Shown here: positions 25,287-33,149 of the stretch, one piece after another
How the letters are laid out: each line of letters begins with the position of its first letter
Position numbering within the stretch: the first letter of the stretch is position 1
Source: Paracidovorax citrulli
GTDB taxonomy: Bacteria > Pseudomonadota > Gammaproteobacteria > Burkholderiales > Burkholderiaceae_C
Direction of reading: 5' to 3'
Assembly (NCBI RefSeq): GCF_900100305.1
Contig: NZ_FNEY01000026.1
Coordinates: forward strand, 1-64,000
Length of the DNA stretch: 64,000 nt
Made by a program: the position numbers and the translations under genes
Notes under the pieces: model-generated
Databases searched by the model: none
Told to the model about the DNA's origin: nothing
The model's input: the letters and a program-made list of their open reading frames with translations, nothing else

Positions 25287-25379
25287 AAAAAAAGCCTGGC
25301 TACGCGGGCGAACCGTTGGCTGGCGAATACGACCCGGCGGACCGGCAGGCGGTCCGGGAGTCGCCCCACGATGAAACCT
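25287..25379 (-). repeat. Conserved iron-linked RNA element, hemP 3'-UTR copy
   Basis: On the minus strand this begins inside the hemP stop codon and ends in seven T (25293-25287). It matches the element at 15916-16007: GTTTCATCGTGGGGCGACTC is identical; a hairpin follows (GGACCG, loop CCTGC, CGGTCC) whose loop and closing pair differ from the other copy; then GGGTCGT, GCCAGCCAACGGTT and CGCGTAGCCAGGC are shared. It probably acts as the 3' end and terminator of hemP mRNA and may be released as a regulatory RNA. Confidence 0.65.
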
Positions 25380-25599
25380 ATTTGGTGAGGATCAGCTTGC
25401 CGAGCTTCGTGGCCTGCAGGCGGTAGATGGAGCCGTTGTGGAAGATCGCCACGGTCTTCTGCCCCTTGAGCAGTTCGCTGCTGTCCACCGCGGGCGCCGC
25501 GGACGAGGTGCGGCCATGGGTGTCCGCCTGCCGGTCGGCGACGCCCGGGGCGCCGAAAAAGGCTGCGGAGGGGGACAGGGCGGTCAGGCTGGCATGCAT
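25378..25599 (-). CDS. hemP: Hemin uptake protein HemP
   Basis: A 73-residue HemP-family protein. The C-terminal conserved block is VDSSELLKGQKTVAIFHNGS, then IYRLQATKLGKLILTK, the recognised HemP domain; the first ~35 residues are variable. HemP genes usually sit with heme uptake genes, and in Burkholderia the protein acts as a regulator of heme-receptor expression. It is monocistronic with its own Fur-box promoter and lies just downstream of the exbB-exbD genes. The start at ATG 25599 has a GAGGA sequence upstream. Confidence 0.92.
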   Translation of the reverse strand: MHASLTALSPSAAFFGAPGVADRQADTHGRTSSAAPAVDSSELLKGQKTVAIFHNGSIYRLQATKLGKLILTK

Positions 25600-25633
25600 G
25601 GTTTCGGATCCTCGGTGCGTTGGCAATGAATTA

Positions 25634-25661
25634 ATGATAACCATTCTCAATTGAGCGTCAA
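25634..25661 (-). promoter_or_regulatory. Fur-box promoter of hemP
   Basis: On the minus strand TTGACG (25661-25656), 16 bases, then TATCAT (25639-25634). The Fur-like site TGAGAATGGTTATCA (25649-25635) differs from the consensus at the same two positions as the box at 16074-16088. Transcription would begin ~30 nt before the hemP start. Confidence 0.75.
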
Positions 25662-25696
25662 GGCCGGCCCCGGCTTTATTGCAAGTATTTGTTGCC

Positions 25697-26104
25697 TCAC
25701 TGCGGATCGGTGACGAAGCCGATCTTGCGAACGCCGGCGCGCTGCGCGGCCGCCATGGCCTGGGCCACGCGTTCATAGCGCACTTCCTTGTCGCCGCGGA
25801 TGTGCAGATCGGGCTGCGGGTCCTTGGCAGCCTCGGCCTTCAGGCGGGGCTCCAGCTCCTCGTCGCCGATGTCGGTCTCGTTCCAGTGGTACTTGCCGTC
25901 GGCCGTGACGCTGAGGCGGATGGTCTCGGGCTTGACGTTCTCGCGCTCGGCGGAGGCGCGCGGCAGGTCCACCGGCACGGCATGCTTCATGACGGGCACG
26001 GTGATGATGAAGATGATGAGCAGCACCAGCATGACGTCCACCAGGGGCGTCATGTTGATCTCGTTCATCACCTCGTCGGCGTCGTCCTGGGTTCCGAATG
26101 CCAT
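25697..26104 (-). CDS. exbD: Biopolymer transport protein ExbD
   Basis: A 135-residue ExbD. A single N-terminal membrane helix follows MTPLVDVMLVLLIIFIIT, containing the functional membrane Asp (residue ~22); the periplasmic domain carries VDLPRASAE and ADGKYHWNETDI. With ExbB it forms the proton-driven motor that energises TonB. It starts 6 nt after the exbB stop. The length is normal. Confidence 0.95.
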   Translation of the reverse strand: MAFGTQDDADEVMNEINMTPLVDVMLVLLIIFIITVPVMKHAVPVDLPRASAERENVKPETIRLSVTADGKYHWNETDIGDEELEPRLKAEAAKDPQPDLHIRGDKEVRYERVAQAMAAAQRAGVRKIGFVTDPQ

Positions 26105-26110
26105 GGCGCG

Positions 26111-26827
26111 TCAGCCTTTCTTGATGGGCAGGACCTTGCCCTGGTCGGCAGGGGCGCTGACGCGGGCGCCGGTCACGAAGTAGGCGTGCAGGTCATGCGC
26201 GAAGCTGTTGAGGCCGTTCAGGATGGACTTGTTGCCCCGCACCAGCGCGTTGTAGCCCAGCACCGCGGGGATGGCCACCGCCAGGCCCAGCGCGGTCATG
26301 ATGAGCGCCTCGCCGATGGGGCCGGCCACCTTGTCGATGGTGGACTGGCCGGATGCGCCGATCGCCACGAGGGCGTGGTAGATGCCCCAGACGGTGCCGA
26401 AGAGGCCGATGAACGGCGCGGTGGATCCGACCGAAGCCAGGACCGCCAGGCCCGACTGCAGGCGGGCGGTGAATTCGTCGATGCAGTTGCGCAGGCTGCG
26501 CGTGATCCAGTCGCTCACGTCGAGGCTGTCGTGCAGGTGCGCCTTGGTGTTGCGGTGGTGCGCGGTGGCTTCGCGACCTTCGAGCGCGAGATGCCGGAAC
26601 GGATTCGACGGATCGTTGCCCAGCTTTTCCATGCCGGCGGCGAAGTCTTCGCTGTGCCAGAAGTCGCGCGCCCCGCGGGCATGTTTCTTGAACTTGATGA
26701 TGTCCAGCGCCTTGATGAGGATGACGATCCACGAGGCGAGCGACATGCCGAGCAGCAGCACGGCGACGGCCCGGGTGACGAAATCACCCTGGATCCATAC
26801 GTTGGCAATGCCGAAATGCGATTCCAT
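26111..26827 (-). CDS. exbB: Biopolymer transport protein ExbB
   Basis: A 238-residue MotA/TolQ/ExbB proton-channel protein with three membrane helices: AVAVLLLGMSLASWIVILI near the N-terminus, and IGLFGTVWGIYHALVAIG and IGEALIMTALGLAVAIPAVLGYN near 150-210. The conserved GTVWG and pore Thr residues are present. ATG 26827 matches the family N-terminus (MESHFGIANVW); the frame extends further upstream. It lies 35 nt after tonB and 6 nt before exbD. Confidence 0.95.
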   Translation of the reverse strand: MESHFGIANVWIQGDFVTRAVAVLLLGMSLASWIVILIKALDIIKFKKHARGARDFWHSEDFAAGMEKLGNDPSNPFRHLALEGREATAHHRNTKAHLHDSLDVSDWITRSLRNCIDEFTARLQSGLAVLASVGSTAPFIGLFGTVWGIYHALVAIGASGQSTIDKVAGPIGEALIMTALGLAVAIPAVLGYNALVRGNKSILNGLNSFAHDLHAYFVTGARVSAPADQGKVLPIKKG

Positions 26828-26862
26828 GAGAACTCCTGAAGCTGAAAAAGGTTGCGAGACGT

Positions 26863-27561
26863 TTAATCGAGGACGAAATTGACCGGAACGAGGTTCCACA
26901 TGGCTTCCGGCACGCCGTTGCGCTTGCCGGGCACGAATTTCCAGCGCATCACGGCATCGACCGCCTGGCGGTCCAGCCGGTCGAAGCCGCTGGACTTGTT
27001 GACTTCCACTTTCTGAGGCAGGCCGTCCGTGCCGATCAGCACCCGCAGCACGACCTTGCCCTGCTCGCCGAGCCGGCGGCTGATCGCCGGATAGGTGGGC
27101 TTGGGGTTGTTCAGATAGGCCGCGTCGCTGGACGGCAACTCGATCTTGGGAGGCGCCGGCGGCGCGGGCGGTGCCGGCGGTGGCGCGGGCGGTGCCTGCG
27201 GGGCAGCGATCGGAGGTGCGGGAGGCTGCGGCTCGGTGATGCCGACCGGCGCGTTCGGCGCGGGCGCGGGATCCGGGATGGCCACGGGCATGGGCGCGGG
27301 GCGGGGAGCCGGCGTGCGGGGCGCGGGCTTGGGAGGCGGCGGCGCCGGCTTCGGGGGCGGTGGCGCGGGCGGTGGCGGAGGTGCCGGCGGAGTGATGAAC
27401 TCGCTGAGCACTTCCGCGGGAACGATGATCTCGGCGGCCTGGCGCACCAGGCCGGATTGCAGGGCCCAGAGGCCCGCGACGTGCAGCAATACGACCGAAC
27501 CTGCGATCACCGCATTGCGGCTCACGCCCCCGGGGGAGCCATAGCGATCAAACTGGGACAT
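26863..27561 (-). CDS. tonB: Energy transducer TonB
   Basis: A 232-residue TonB. Its N-terminal membrane anchor is NAVIAGSVVLLHVAGLWALQ. A long periplasmic proline-rich spacer (~residues 55-145) consists of PPPPA/PKP repeats, and the C-terminal domain runs from YPAISRRLGEQGKVVLRVLIG to FDRLDRQAVDAVMRWKFVPG. It spans the periplasm and passes ExbBD energy to outer-membrane receptors such as the one at 10885. The spacer is encoded by a GC-rich low-complexity tract (27150-27400) prone to length change. It follows the bfd and small-membrane-protein genes. Confidence 0.95.
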   Translation of the reverse strand: MSQFDRYGSPGGVSRNAVIAGSVVLLHVAGLWALQSGLVRQAAEIIVPAEVLSEFITPPAPPPPPAPPPPKPAPPPPKPAPRTPAPRPAPMPVAIPDPAPAPNAPVGITEPQPPAPPIAAPQAPPAPPPAPPAPPAPPKIELPSSDAAYLNNPKPTYPAISRRLGEQGKVVLRVLIGTDGLPQKVEVNKSSGFDRLDRQAVDAVMRWKFVPGKRNGVPEAMWNLVPVNFVLD

Positions 27562-27646
27562 AGGAAAGGGGTGTCTGCCTGCGCAGTGGAAGGAGGCCCG
27601 GCGCGGTTGGGCATCGCCGGGCAGTGCAGGAGGAAAGAGGAATTGC

Positions 27647-27721
27647 TTACTTATGGAAGATCCACCACATGGATCCTACGACGAGGATCAGGCTGCCAGC
27701 GAGGATGCAGAGGAGTTCCAT
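27647..27721 (-). CDS. Very small single-pass membrane protein
   Basis: This encodes 24 residues: MELL, then the hydrophobic core CILAGSLILVVGSMWWIF, ending HK. The ATG at 27721 lies within the end of bfd but in another frame and has a good Shine-Dalgarno sequence (GGAGAG with 6-nt spacing). It is one membrane helix with a Trp pair near the interface and a basic C-terminus. It sits between bfd and tonB in the same iron-controlled transcript. The function is unknown. The combination of a ribosome-binding site and a helix suggests a real gene, but coding status is an inference. Confidence 0.55.
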   Translation of the reverse strand: MELLCILAGSLILVVGSMWWIFHK

Positions 27722-27963
27722 GCTTTGCTCTCCAGGATGGGTTGGGCGAGCTGGATGGTCTGCGGCGCGATCTCTTCCTTGTGCAGGGCGGCCACCGAAT
27801 GCTTGGTGCCACAGCGGGCGACGACGTCGCGCGCGCAGGATTCGCAGCGGCCGCACTGGGTGGCCACGCCGAGTTCGAACTGGATTTCGTCGAAGCTCAA
27901 CCCCGCATGCGCGTGGCGTGCGATTTCCCGGTCAGAAACCCGGCGGCATACACAAACGATCAT
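27688..27963 (-). CDS. bfd: Bacterioferritin-associated ferredoxin (BFD-like [2Fe-2S] protein)
   Basis: A 91-residue protein. The [2Fe-2S] ligand set is read as CVCRR near residue 4 and CGRCESCARD near 37-46, with the BFD helix pattern VSDREIARHAHAGLSFDEI. Bfd reduces and releases iron stored in bacterioferritin under iron starvation. The C-terminal extension (~residues 62-91) is longer than in the 64-residue E. coli protein. It heads a minus-strand series with the small membrane protein gene (overlapping), tonB, exbB and exbD, behind a strong promoter with an iron-box-like palindrome. Confidence 0.92.
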   Translation of the reverse strand: MIVCVCRRVSDREIARHAHAGLSFDEIQFELGVATQCGRCESCARDVVARCGTKHSVAALHKEEIAPQTIQLAQPILESKAWNSSASSLAA

Positions 27964-27998
27964 GGGGCTGCAGTCTTGGCTGGTGTGGATGACGATGC

Positions 27999-28028
27999 AT
28001 TATAAATGCGAATTCATCGCATTTGCAA
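27999..28028 (-). promoter_or_regulatory. Promoter of bfd-tonB operon with Fur-like palindrome
   Basis: On the minus strand there is TTGCAA (28028-28023), 18 bases, then a perfect TATAAT (28004-27999). The spacer is filled by a dyad with arms AAATGCGA and TCGCATTT (28004-28024). It resembles AATGCGAAT-type Fur boxes seen in beta-proteobacteria, with two central differences. Regulation by Fur is therefore likely but not certain. Confidence 0.65.
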
Positions 28029-28100
28029 TCATTGGAGTCTGGCATCGCAAGAATGTTCCCGCCTCCGTGGGCGTGGTGCTGGCATGGCCTCCGTGCGGGC

Positions 28101-28130
28101 GTAAAAAAAGCCCGGCAGGTGCCGGGCTTT
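28101..28130 (-). terminator. Rho-independent terminator of the phasin gene
   Basis: AAAGCCCGGCA (28107-28117) and TGCCGGGCTTT (28120-28130) pair perfectly around a minimal loop. Several T follow on the minus strand (28109-28103). It lies about 60 nt past the phasin stop codon. Confidence 0.85.
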
Positions 28131-28191
28131 GAAATGGATCCAGGAACGTGGCGTTCGGAGGATCCAAGGAGACAACGGGTAGGCCCGCGGC

Positions 28192-28770
28192 TCAGCGCTT
28201 GCGCATGGCGGCCGAGGTGGCTGCTGCGGCGGCGTTGGTGGCCGTGGCAGCATTGGCGGTGGCCGTGTTGGTCACCGCGTTGAAGTTGGCTTCGGCCGCG
28301 TCGCTGGCCTGCTTGACGGCCTTCTGGACGGTTTCGAAGGCGTTGTTGGCGGCGGACACGGCGCTCTTGAACACGGCCACGCCGGTTTCGGTGCCGGCGG
28401 GGGCATTGCGGGCAGCGGTGTCCACCAGGTTGCTGAAGTTGCGCTGCATCTCGGCGGCCTGGGCTTCGAAGGCGCGGCCGAACTCGGCGGTGGTGCCGGA
28501 GGCGATTTCGTACAGGTGGCGGTTGTAGGCGGCGGTCTTCTCGGCCAGGGGCTGGAAGAAGGCGGCTTGCAGCGAGAGGAGTTCCTGGGCGTCCTTGACC
28601 GACAGCAGGGCCTGCGTGTGGGTGGCGGCTTCGCTCAGGGTGGCGCGCGAAGCGGTCACGTTCAGTTCGACCAGCTTCTCGACGCCTTCGAAGGCCTTGT
28701 TCGTGAGGCCGAACAGCGTGTCCAGGTGGGCCTTCTGGGAAGCGATGAGTTGCTCGGGGGTCAGCGACAT
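28192..28770 (-). CDS. phaP: Phasin family protein (PHA granule-associated)
   Basis: A 192-residue phasin: [35 protein letters not shown] is the typical amphipathic start (residues 3-37), followed by long heptad-like helices ([25 protein letters not shown]) and an Ala/Thr-rich tail. Phasins coat polyhydroxyalkanoate granules and limit their coalescence. It is monocistronic, with its own terminator. The upstream region carries two dyads resembling the sites of PhaR, the regulator that leaves DNA when it binds new granules. Confidence 0.92.
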   Translation of the reverse strand: MSLTPEQLIASQKAHLDTLFGLTNKAFEGVEKLVELNVTASRATLSEAATHTQALLSVKDAQELLSLQAAFFQPLAEKTAAYNRHLYEIASGTTAEFGRAFEAQAAEMQRNFSNLVDTAARNAPAGTETGVAVFKSAVSAANNAFETVQKAVKQASDAAEANFNAVTNTATANAATATNAAAAATSAAMRKR

Positions 28771-28842
28771 GGGTATCTCCTCTGAAAACAGTCCGGGGGG
28801 CGGACATAAGCGAAGTGGATGGAACCGCGCTACGCCATGTTC

Positions 28843-28859
28843 ATGTTGCAGTGCAGCAT
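28843..28859. promoter_or_regulatory. PhaR-like operator, site 1
   Basis: CATGTTGCAGTGCAGCAT is a dyad with core TTGC-AGT-GCAG, one base off the CTGC-N3-GCAG pattern reported for PhaR binding at phasin promoters. It lies ~75 nt upstream of the phasin start. Confidence 0.5.
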
Positions 28860-28900
28860 GGGACGAATTCTAGAGACTTTGCCTCGTGGTGCAAGCCTTT

Positions 28901-28917
28901 TTGCTGCACTGCAGCAT
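28901..28917. promoter_or_regulatory. PhaR-like operator, site 2
   Basis: TTGCTGCACTGCAGCAT contains a perfect CTGC-ACT-GCAG (28904-28914). It repeats site 1 with a 58-base offset in inverted orientation. It could serve the phasin gene and possibly the divergent thioesterase gene. Confidence 0.55.
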
Positions 28918-28996
28918 GTTTAGAGTCGTTCCTCCAGAAATGCCGCCTGCGCCGCAGGAGCCGTCCTTCCAGGTGCGGCTGGCAGAATGGGCCGCC

Positions 28997-29482
28997 ATGA
29001 CCACCGCCACGCCTCGCGCCGCCCCGCCGGCGCCGCGGCGCGCGCCCGAGGCGCGCGACCGCTATCCCCTGTTCCGCAGCATCACCACCCGCTGGGCGGA
29101 CAACGACATCTACGGGCACGTCAACAACGTCGTCTATTACAGCTGGTTCGACACCGCCGTGAACGCCTACCTGATCGAGCAGGACGCACTCGACATCCAT
29201 GGCGGGGACACCATCGGTCTGGTGGTGGAAACGCAGTGCAATTACTTCGCGCCGCTGGCGTTCCCGCAGACCATCGAGGCGGGTATCCGCGTCGCGCACC
29301 TGGGTTCGAGCAGCGTGCGCTACGAGGTCGGGCTGTTCGCCCGGGGCGAGCCGCTCTCGGCCGCCGCGGGCCACTTCGTGCATGTGTATGTGGGCCGGGA
29401 GGACCGCCGGCCGCGGACGCTGCCGGAGCCGCTGCGCCGGGCGCTGGAGCCGCTCGGCCCGGCCAACGCCGCGGCCCGCTGA
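28997..29482 (+). CDS. Acyl-CoA thioesterase, 4HBT hotdog family
   Basis: A ~161-residue single-hotdog thioesterase. The catalytic region is TTRWADNDIYGHVNNVVYYSW (in parts: Asp of WADND, then GHVNN), giving the 4-hydroxybenzoyl-CoA-thioesterase-type active site. The dimer strand follows at RYEVGLFARGEPLSAAAGHFVHVYV. ATG 28997 was chosen; the frame is open to 28886 and other ATGs near 28917-28940 are possible. Substrate chain length is unknown. It is divergent from the phasin gene and may share its regulatory region. Confidence 0.85.
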   Translation: MTTATPRAAPPAPRRAPEARDRYPLFRSITTRWADNDIYGHVNNVVYYSWFDTAVNAYLIEQDALDIHGGDTIGLVVETQCNYFAPLAFPQTIEAGIRVAHLGSSSVRYEVGLFARGEPLSAAAGHFVHVYVGREDRRPRTLPEPLRRALEPLGPANAAAR

Positions 29483-29545
29483 GGCGGGCCATCCGGCGGC
29501 TGCCGCATCCGGCGCCGACGACAGCCGGCACCGGATGCCGGTGCG

Positions 29546-31555
29546 TCAGGGCTTGAAGGTGTCGCCCAGGACCACGCCTTCGCGCCGCGGATCGGCGCCG
29601 CCCTGCAGCACGCTGGCGCCGTTGCGGTTCACCCGCAGGATCGTGGCCGTGCCGCTGGACTGGGCGGAGGTCGAGACCGTATGGCCCAGCGCGCGCAGGC
29701 CGGTGATCAGGGGATCATCGTTGCCGTTGTTCGCCGTGTTGACGTTCGGATGCTCGCCGCCGACCGAGGTGGTGGCGCTGTTGCTGGCGCCGAAGTCCAC
29801 GAGCGACGTGGCCTGCTGCGCATCCAGGCCCCAGTCGAGCGCGCCGACCACGGTCTTCACCACGTACTGGATGATGGTGCCGCCGCCGGGCGAGCCGGTG
29901 CCCATCACGAACTCGCCGATGCCGCCGTCGGCAGCCTTGCGGAACACCAGGGTCGGGGCCATGGAGCTGCGGGGGCGCTTGCCGGGCTCCACGCGGTTGG
30001 CGACCGGCGCGCCCGAGGCATCCGTGGGCGTGGAGGCGAAGTCGGTGAGCTGGTTGTTCAGCAGGAAGCCCCGGGTCATGTGGAAGGAGCCCATGCTGGC
30101 TTCCACCGTCGTGGTCATGACCACGGCGTTGCCCTCCTTGTCCACGATGGTGAAGTGCGTGGTGCCGCGTTCCTCGAGCGGCACGACCCCGGCGGCGGCG
30201 GTGCCGAAATCGCCCGCCGTGGCGGTGCCCATGCTGCGGGTGGTGCTGATCAGGCCGGCGCGCGCGCGCAGGTACGACTTGTCGAGCATGCGCGCGGGGG
30301 AGCCGCCGGGCAGGGGGACGAAGTCGGTATCGGCCACGTACTTGTCGCGGTCGGCGTAGGCCAGGCGCTCCGCCTCGCTCACGAGATGCACTCCCATCAC
30401 CGTGGGCTTGCCTCCCTCGATGTCGATGGCCGTGGGCTTGTGTCGCGAAAGATCGAAGTTCTCCAGGATGCCGAGCGCGGAGGCCACGGCGATGCCGCCG
30501 GAGGAGGGGGGCGACATGCCGCACACCCAGTAGTCGCGGTAGGTGGTGCAGACCGGATCGCGGCGCTTGGCGCGGTAGTCCGCCAGGTCGCTCAGCTGCG
30601 TCAGGCCCGGCGTGATGGCGACGGCCGGCGAGCCGCCGCTGGTGGCCTGGATCTTCGCGACGATGCCCTGGGCGATCGGGCCCGTGTAGAAGGCATCGGC
30701 GCCGTTGCGGGCGATGGCGGACAGCGTGTCGGCGTAGGCGGTGTTCTTCAGCACCGTGCCCAGGGCCTTGGGTGTTCCATCGGCATTGAAGAAGTAGGCC
30801 ACGGCTTCCGCGTCGCGGGCCAGGCCGGAGGCGGAGCCGGAAATCGCCGCGGCCATGCGGCCGCCGATGGGGAAGCCGTCGCGCGCCAGTTGCTCGGCCG
30901 GCTGGAACAGGTCGCCCCAGGCCAGACGCCCGTGGTCGCGGTGGGCCAGCTCGAGCATGCGGACCGCGCCCGGCGTGCCGATGGAGCGCCCGCTGGCGCG
31001 CGCGCCGCCCGGCTGCGGCGCGGTGCGGTCGGTGTCGCTGACCCAGCGCAGGTAGTTGGCGGTCGCGGCCGCCGGGGCGGTCTCTCGGCCGTCGTAGGCC
31101 TGGACCTTCTTCTGGACGGCGTCGTAATGCAGCATGAAGGCGCCGCCTCCGAGACCGGAGGATTGCGGCTCCACGAGCCCGAGCACCATCTGCACGGCGA
31201 CGGCCGCGTCCACGGCCGAACCGCCTTTCTTCAGCACCTCGCAGCCGGCACGCGATGCGTACGGATTGGCCGTGGTCACCATGTACTGTTTCGCATGGAC
31301 CGCGGTCTTGCCGACGCGGTAGCCCGAAGCCGGCTCGGGCGCGGCCGGGTCGCCCGGCAGGCCGGAGCCGACCGTGACCAGTCCGTTGTCGCTCGTCACG
31401 GCGCAGGCGTTGTCCTGGCCTGGCACGAGGGCCGTTCCGCCGCTGCCGCTGCCGCCGCAGCCCGAGAGGGCCAGCAGCGCGGCAGCCAGCGCTGCGGGAA
31501 GGCCCCATGCGGGGGGCAGGGAAGATGGTGAGTGAGGCTTGCCGAGGCTATGCAT
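29546..31555 (-). CDS. ggt: Gamma-glutamyltransferase, lipoprotein type
   Basis: A 669-residue GGT of the Ntn-hydrolase family. The N-terminus has a lipobox ([14 protein letters not shown], near residue 32), so the enzyme is probably anchored to a membrane facing the periplasm. The large subunit contains [18 protein letters not shown] and [12 protein letters not shown]. Autocleavage should occur before the nucleophile Thr in [15 protein letters not shown] (near residue 455), and the small subunit has [18 protein letters not shown] and [15 protein letters not shown]. It cleaves glutathione and gamma-glutamyl compounds. It may be linked metabolically to the 5-oxoprolinase at 44213. The frame runs antisense across the next gene, but that part is not coding. 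Confidence 0.93.
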   Translation of the reverse strand: MHSLGKPHSPSSLPPAWGLPAALAAALLALSGCGGSGSGGTALVPGQDNACAVTSDNGLVTVGSGLPGDPAAPEPASGYRVGKTAVHAKQYMVTTANPYASRAGCEVLKKGGSAVDAAVAVQMVLGLVEPQSSGLGGGAFMLHYDAVQKKVQAYDGRETAPAAATANYLRWVSDTDRTAPQPGGARASGRSIGTPGAVRMLELAHRDHGRLAWGDLFQPAEQLARDGFPIGGRMAAAISGSASGLARDAEAVAYFFNADGTPKALGTVLKNTAYADTLSAIARNGADAFYTGPIAQGIVAKIQATSGGSPAVAITPGLTQLSDLADYRAKRRDPVCTTYRDYWVCGMSPPSSGGIAVASALGILENFDLSRHKPTAIDIEGGKPTVMGVHLVSEAERLAYADRDKYVADTDFVPLPGGSPARMLDKSYLRARAGLISTTRSMGTATAGDFGTAAAGVVPLEERGTTHFTIVDKEGNAVVMTTTVEASMGSFHMTRGFLLNNQLTDFASTPTDASGAPVANRVEPGKRPRSSMAPTLVFRKAADGGIGEFVMGTGSPGGGTIIQYVVKTVVGALDWGLDAQQATSLVDFGASNSATTSVGGEHPNVNTANNGNDDPLITGLRALGHTVSTSAQSSGTATILRVNRNGASVLQGGADPRREGVVLGDTFKP

Positions 31556-31847
31556 CCGGAATCGCTTTCTTGTTGGTGGAGGATGGTTGAGGGGTGCGCG
31601 GTCTCCGGGAGGCTCCCTTCCCGGGGCGCCCCGCAAGCATAGGTGGTTCGCCGGGGCCGCGGGAGAGACCGGGGGTGTCCGGCCCGCATCGTGGAACTGC
31701 ACAGCCCGCGCCGGCGGGCAGGGCGCGGCCGCGGTGCCTGGGCGCGCGCACGCGATGGCGCGCTTGGTGACACAATGCACGGCGCGCCTGCAGCTTTCCC
31801 TTCCGCGCCCCGGCCCCGCCGCCGGGCCGCGCGCCGATGCCTCTTCC

Positions 31848-33056
31848 ATGATCATCACCAGCCTGCTCGATACCGACCTGTACAAGTTCACCATGATGCA
31901 GGTGGTGCTGCACCAGTTTCCCGGAGCGCAGGTGGAATACCGCTTCCGGTGCCGCAACCCCGGCGTGCAGCTCGCGCCGTATGCGGCCGAGATCCGCGAC
32001 GAGATCCGCTCGCTCTGCAGCCTGCAGTTCCAGGACGCGGAGCTGATGTACCTGCGCTCGCTGCGCTTCGTGAAGAGCGATTTCGTGGACTTCCTGGGGC
32101 TGTTCCGCCTCAACGAGAAATACATCACCGTCACGCCGCTGGCCTCGGGGGAGATCGACATCCGGATCGCCGGGCCGTGGCTGCACACCATCCTGTTCGA
32201 GATCCCGGTGCTGGCGATCGTGAACGAGGTGTACTTCCGCAATACGCAGAAGGTGCCGGATTTCCCCGAGGGCCGCCGCCGGCTGGACACCAAGATCGCC
32301 CAGTTGCAGGCGGACGGTCTGGGGGAGCTGAAGATCGCCGACTACGGCACCCGGCGGCGCTTCAGCCGCGCCTGGCACGAAGAGGTGCTGCGCGTGCTGC
32401 TGGCCCGCCTGGGCACGGGCGACCGCCGCACCGACGGCCGCGCGGGGCCCGGGCAGTTCGCGGGCACGAGCAACGTGCTCTATGCGATGAAGCTCGGGGT
32501 CACGCCGCTCGGCACCATGGCGCACGAATACCTGCAGGCCTGCCAGGCGCTGGGCCCGCGGTTGCGCGACAGCCAGATCTACGGCTTCGAGATGTGGGCG
32601 CGCGAATACCGCGGCGACCTGGGCATCGCGCTGTCCGACGTTTATGGCATGAGCGCCTTCCTGCGCGATTTCGACCTGTATTTCTGCAAGCTGTTCGACG
32701 GCGCGCGGCATGACAGCGGCGATCCGTTCGCCTGGGGCGAGCGGCTGCTGGAGCACTACCGCCGCAACCGCGTCGATCCGCTCACCAAGACGCTGATCTT
32801 CAGCGACGCGCTCACGGTGCCGCGCACGATCGAGCTGTTCCGGCAGTTCCACGGGCGCTGCCAGCTCGCTTTCGGGATCGGCACCAACCTGACCAACGAC
32901 CTGGGCTGCGAGCCGCTGCAGATCGTCATCAAGATGACGCGCTGCAACGGCCAGCCCGTGGCCAAGCTGTCCGACACGCCCGGCAAGGGCATGTGCGACG
33001 ACGAGAAATACCTCGCCTACCTGCGGCAGGTGTTCGAGATACCCGCCCCGGCCTGA
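31848..33056 (+). CDS. pncB: Nicotinate phosphoribosyltransferase
   Basis: A 402-residue PncB, which converts nicotinate and PRPP to nicotinate mononucleotide in NAD salvage. It begins [17 protein letters not shown] and shows the family blocks [19 protein letters not shown] (with the phosphorylated His in [11 protein letters not shown]), [34 protein letters not shown] and [13 protein letters not shown] 31848 was chosen at the family N-terminus; the frame extends ~100 codons upstream over the ggt promoter. Length is normal. It may be followed by the 2-hydroxyacid dehydrogenase as a loose pair (93-nt gap). Confidence 0.94.
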   Translation: MIITSLLDTDLYKFTMMQVVLHQFPGAQVEYRFRCRNPGVQLAPYAAEIRDEIRSLCSLQFQDAELMYLRSLRFVKSDFVDFLGLFRLNEKYITVTPLASGEIDIRIAGPWLHTILFEIPVLAIVNEVYFRNTQKVPDFPEGRRRLDTKIAQLQADGLGELKIADYGTRRRFSRAWHEEVLRVLLARLGTGDRRTDGRAGPGQFAGTSNVLYAMKLGVTPLGTMAHEYLQACQALGPRLRDSQIYGFEMWAREYRGDLGIALSDVYGMSAFLRDFDLYFCKLFDGARHDSGDPFAWGERLLEHYRRNRVDPLTKTLIFSDALTVPRTIELFRQFHGRCQLAFGIGTNLTNDLGCEPLQIVIKMTRCNGQPVAKLSDTPGKGMCDDEKYLAYLRQVFEIPAPA

Positions 33057-33149
33057 TCCGCCGCGCTTCGGCGCACCGCGCGTCCGTCCGTCCGTCAGTC
33101 CGCTCCACGCGGTTCGGCCCCGTCCTTCTTTCACCAGGAATCCACGTCC

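Noticed and set aside
33080-33103. CGTC tetranucleotide run in the leader of the 2-hydroxyacid dehydrogenase gene
   Set aside because: Only about three imperfect units, outside the coding region; not enough for a phase-variation claim.
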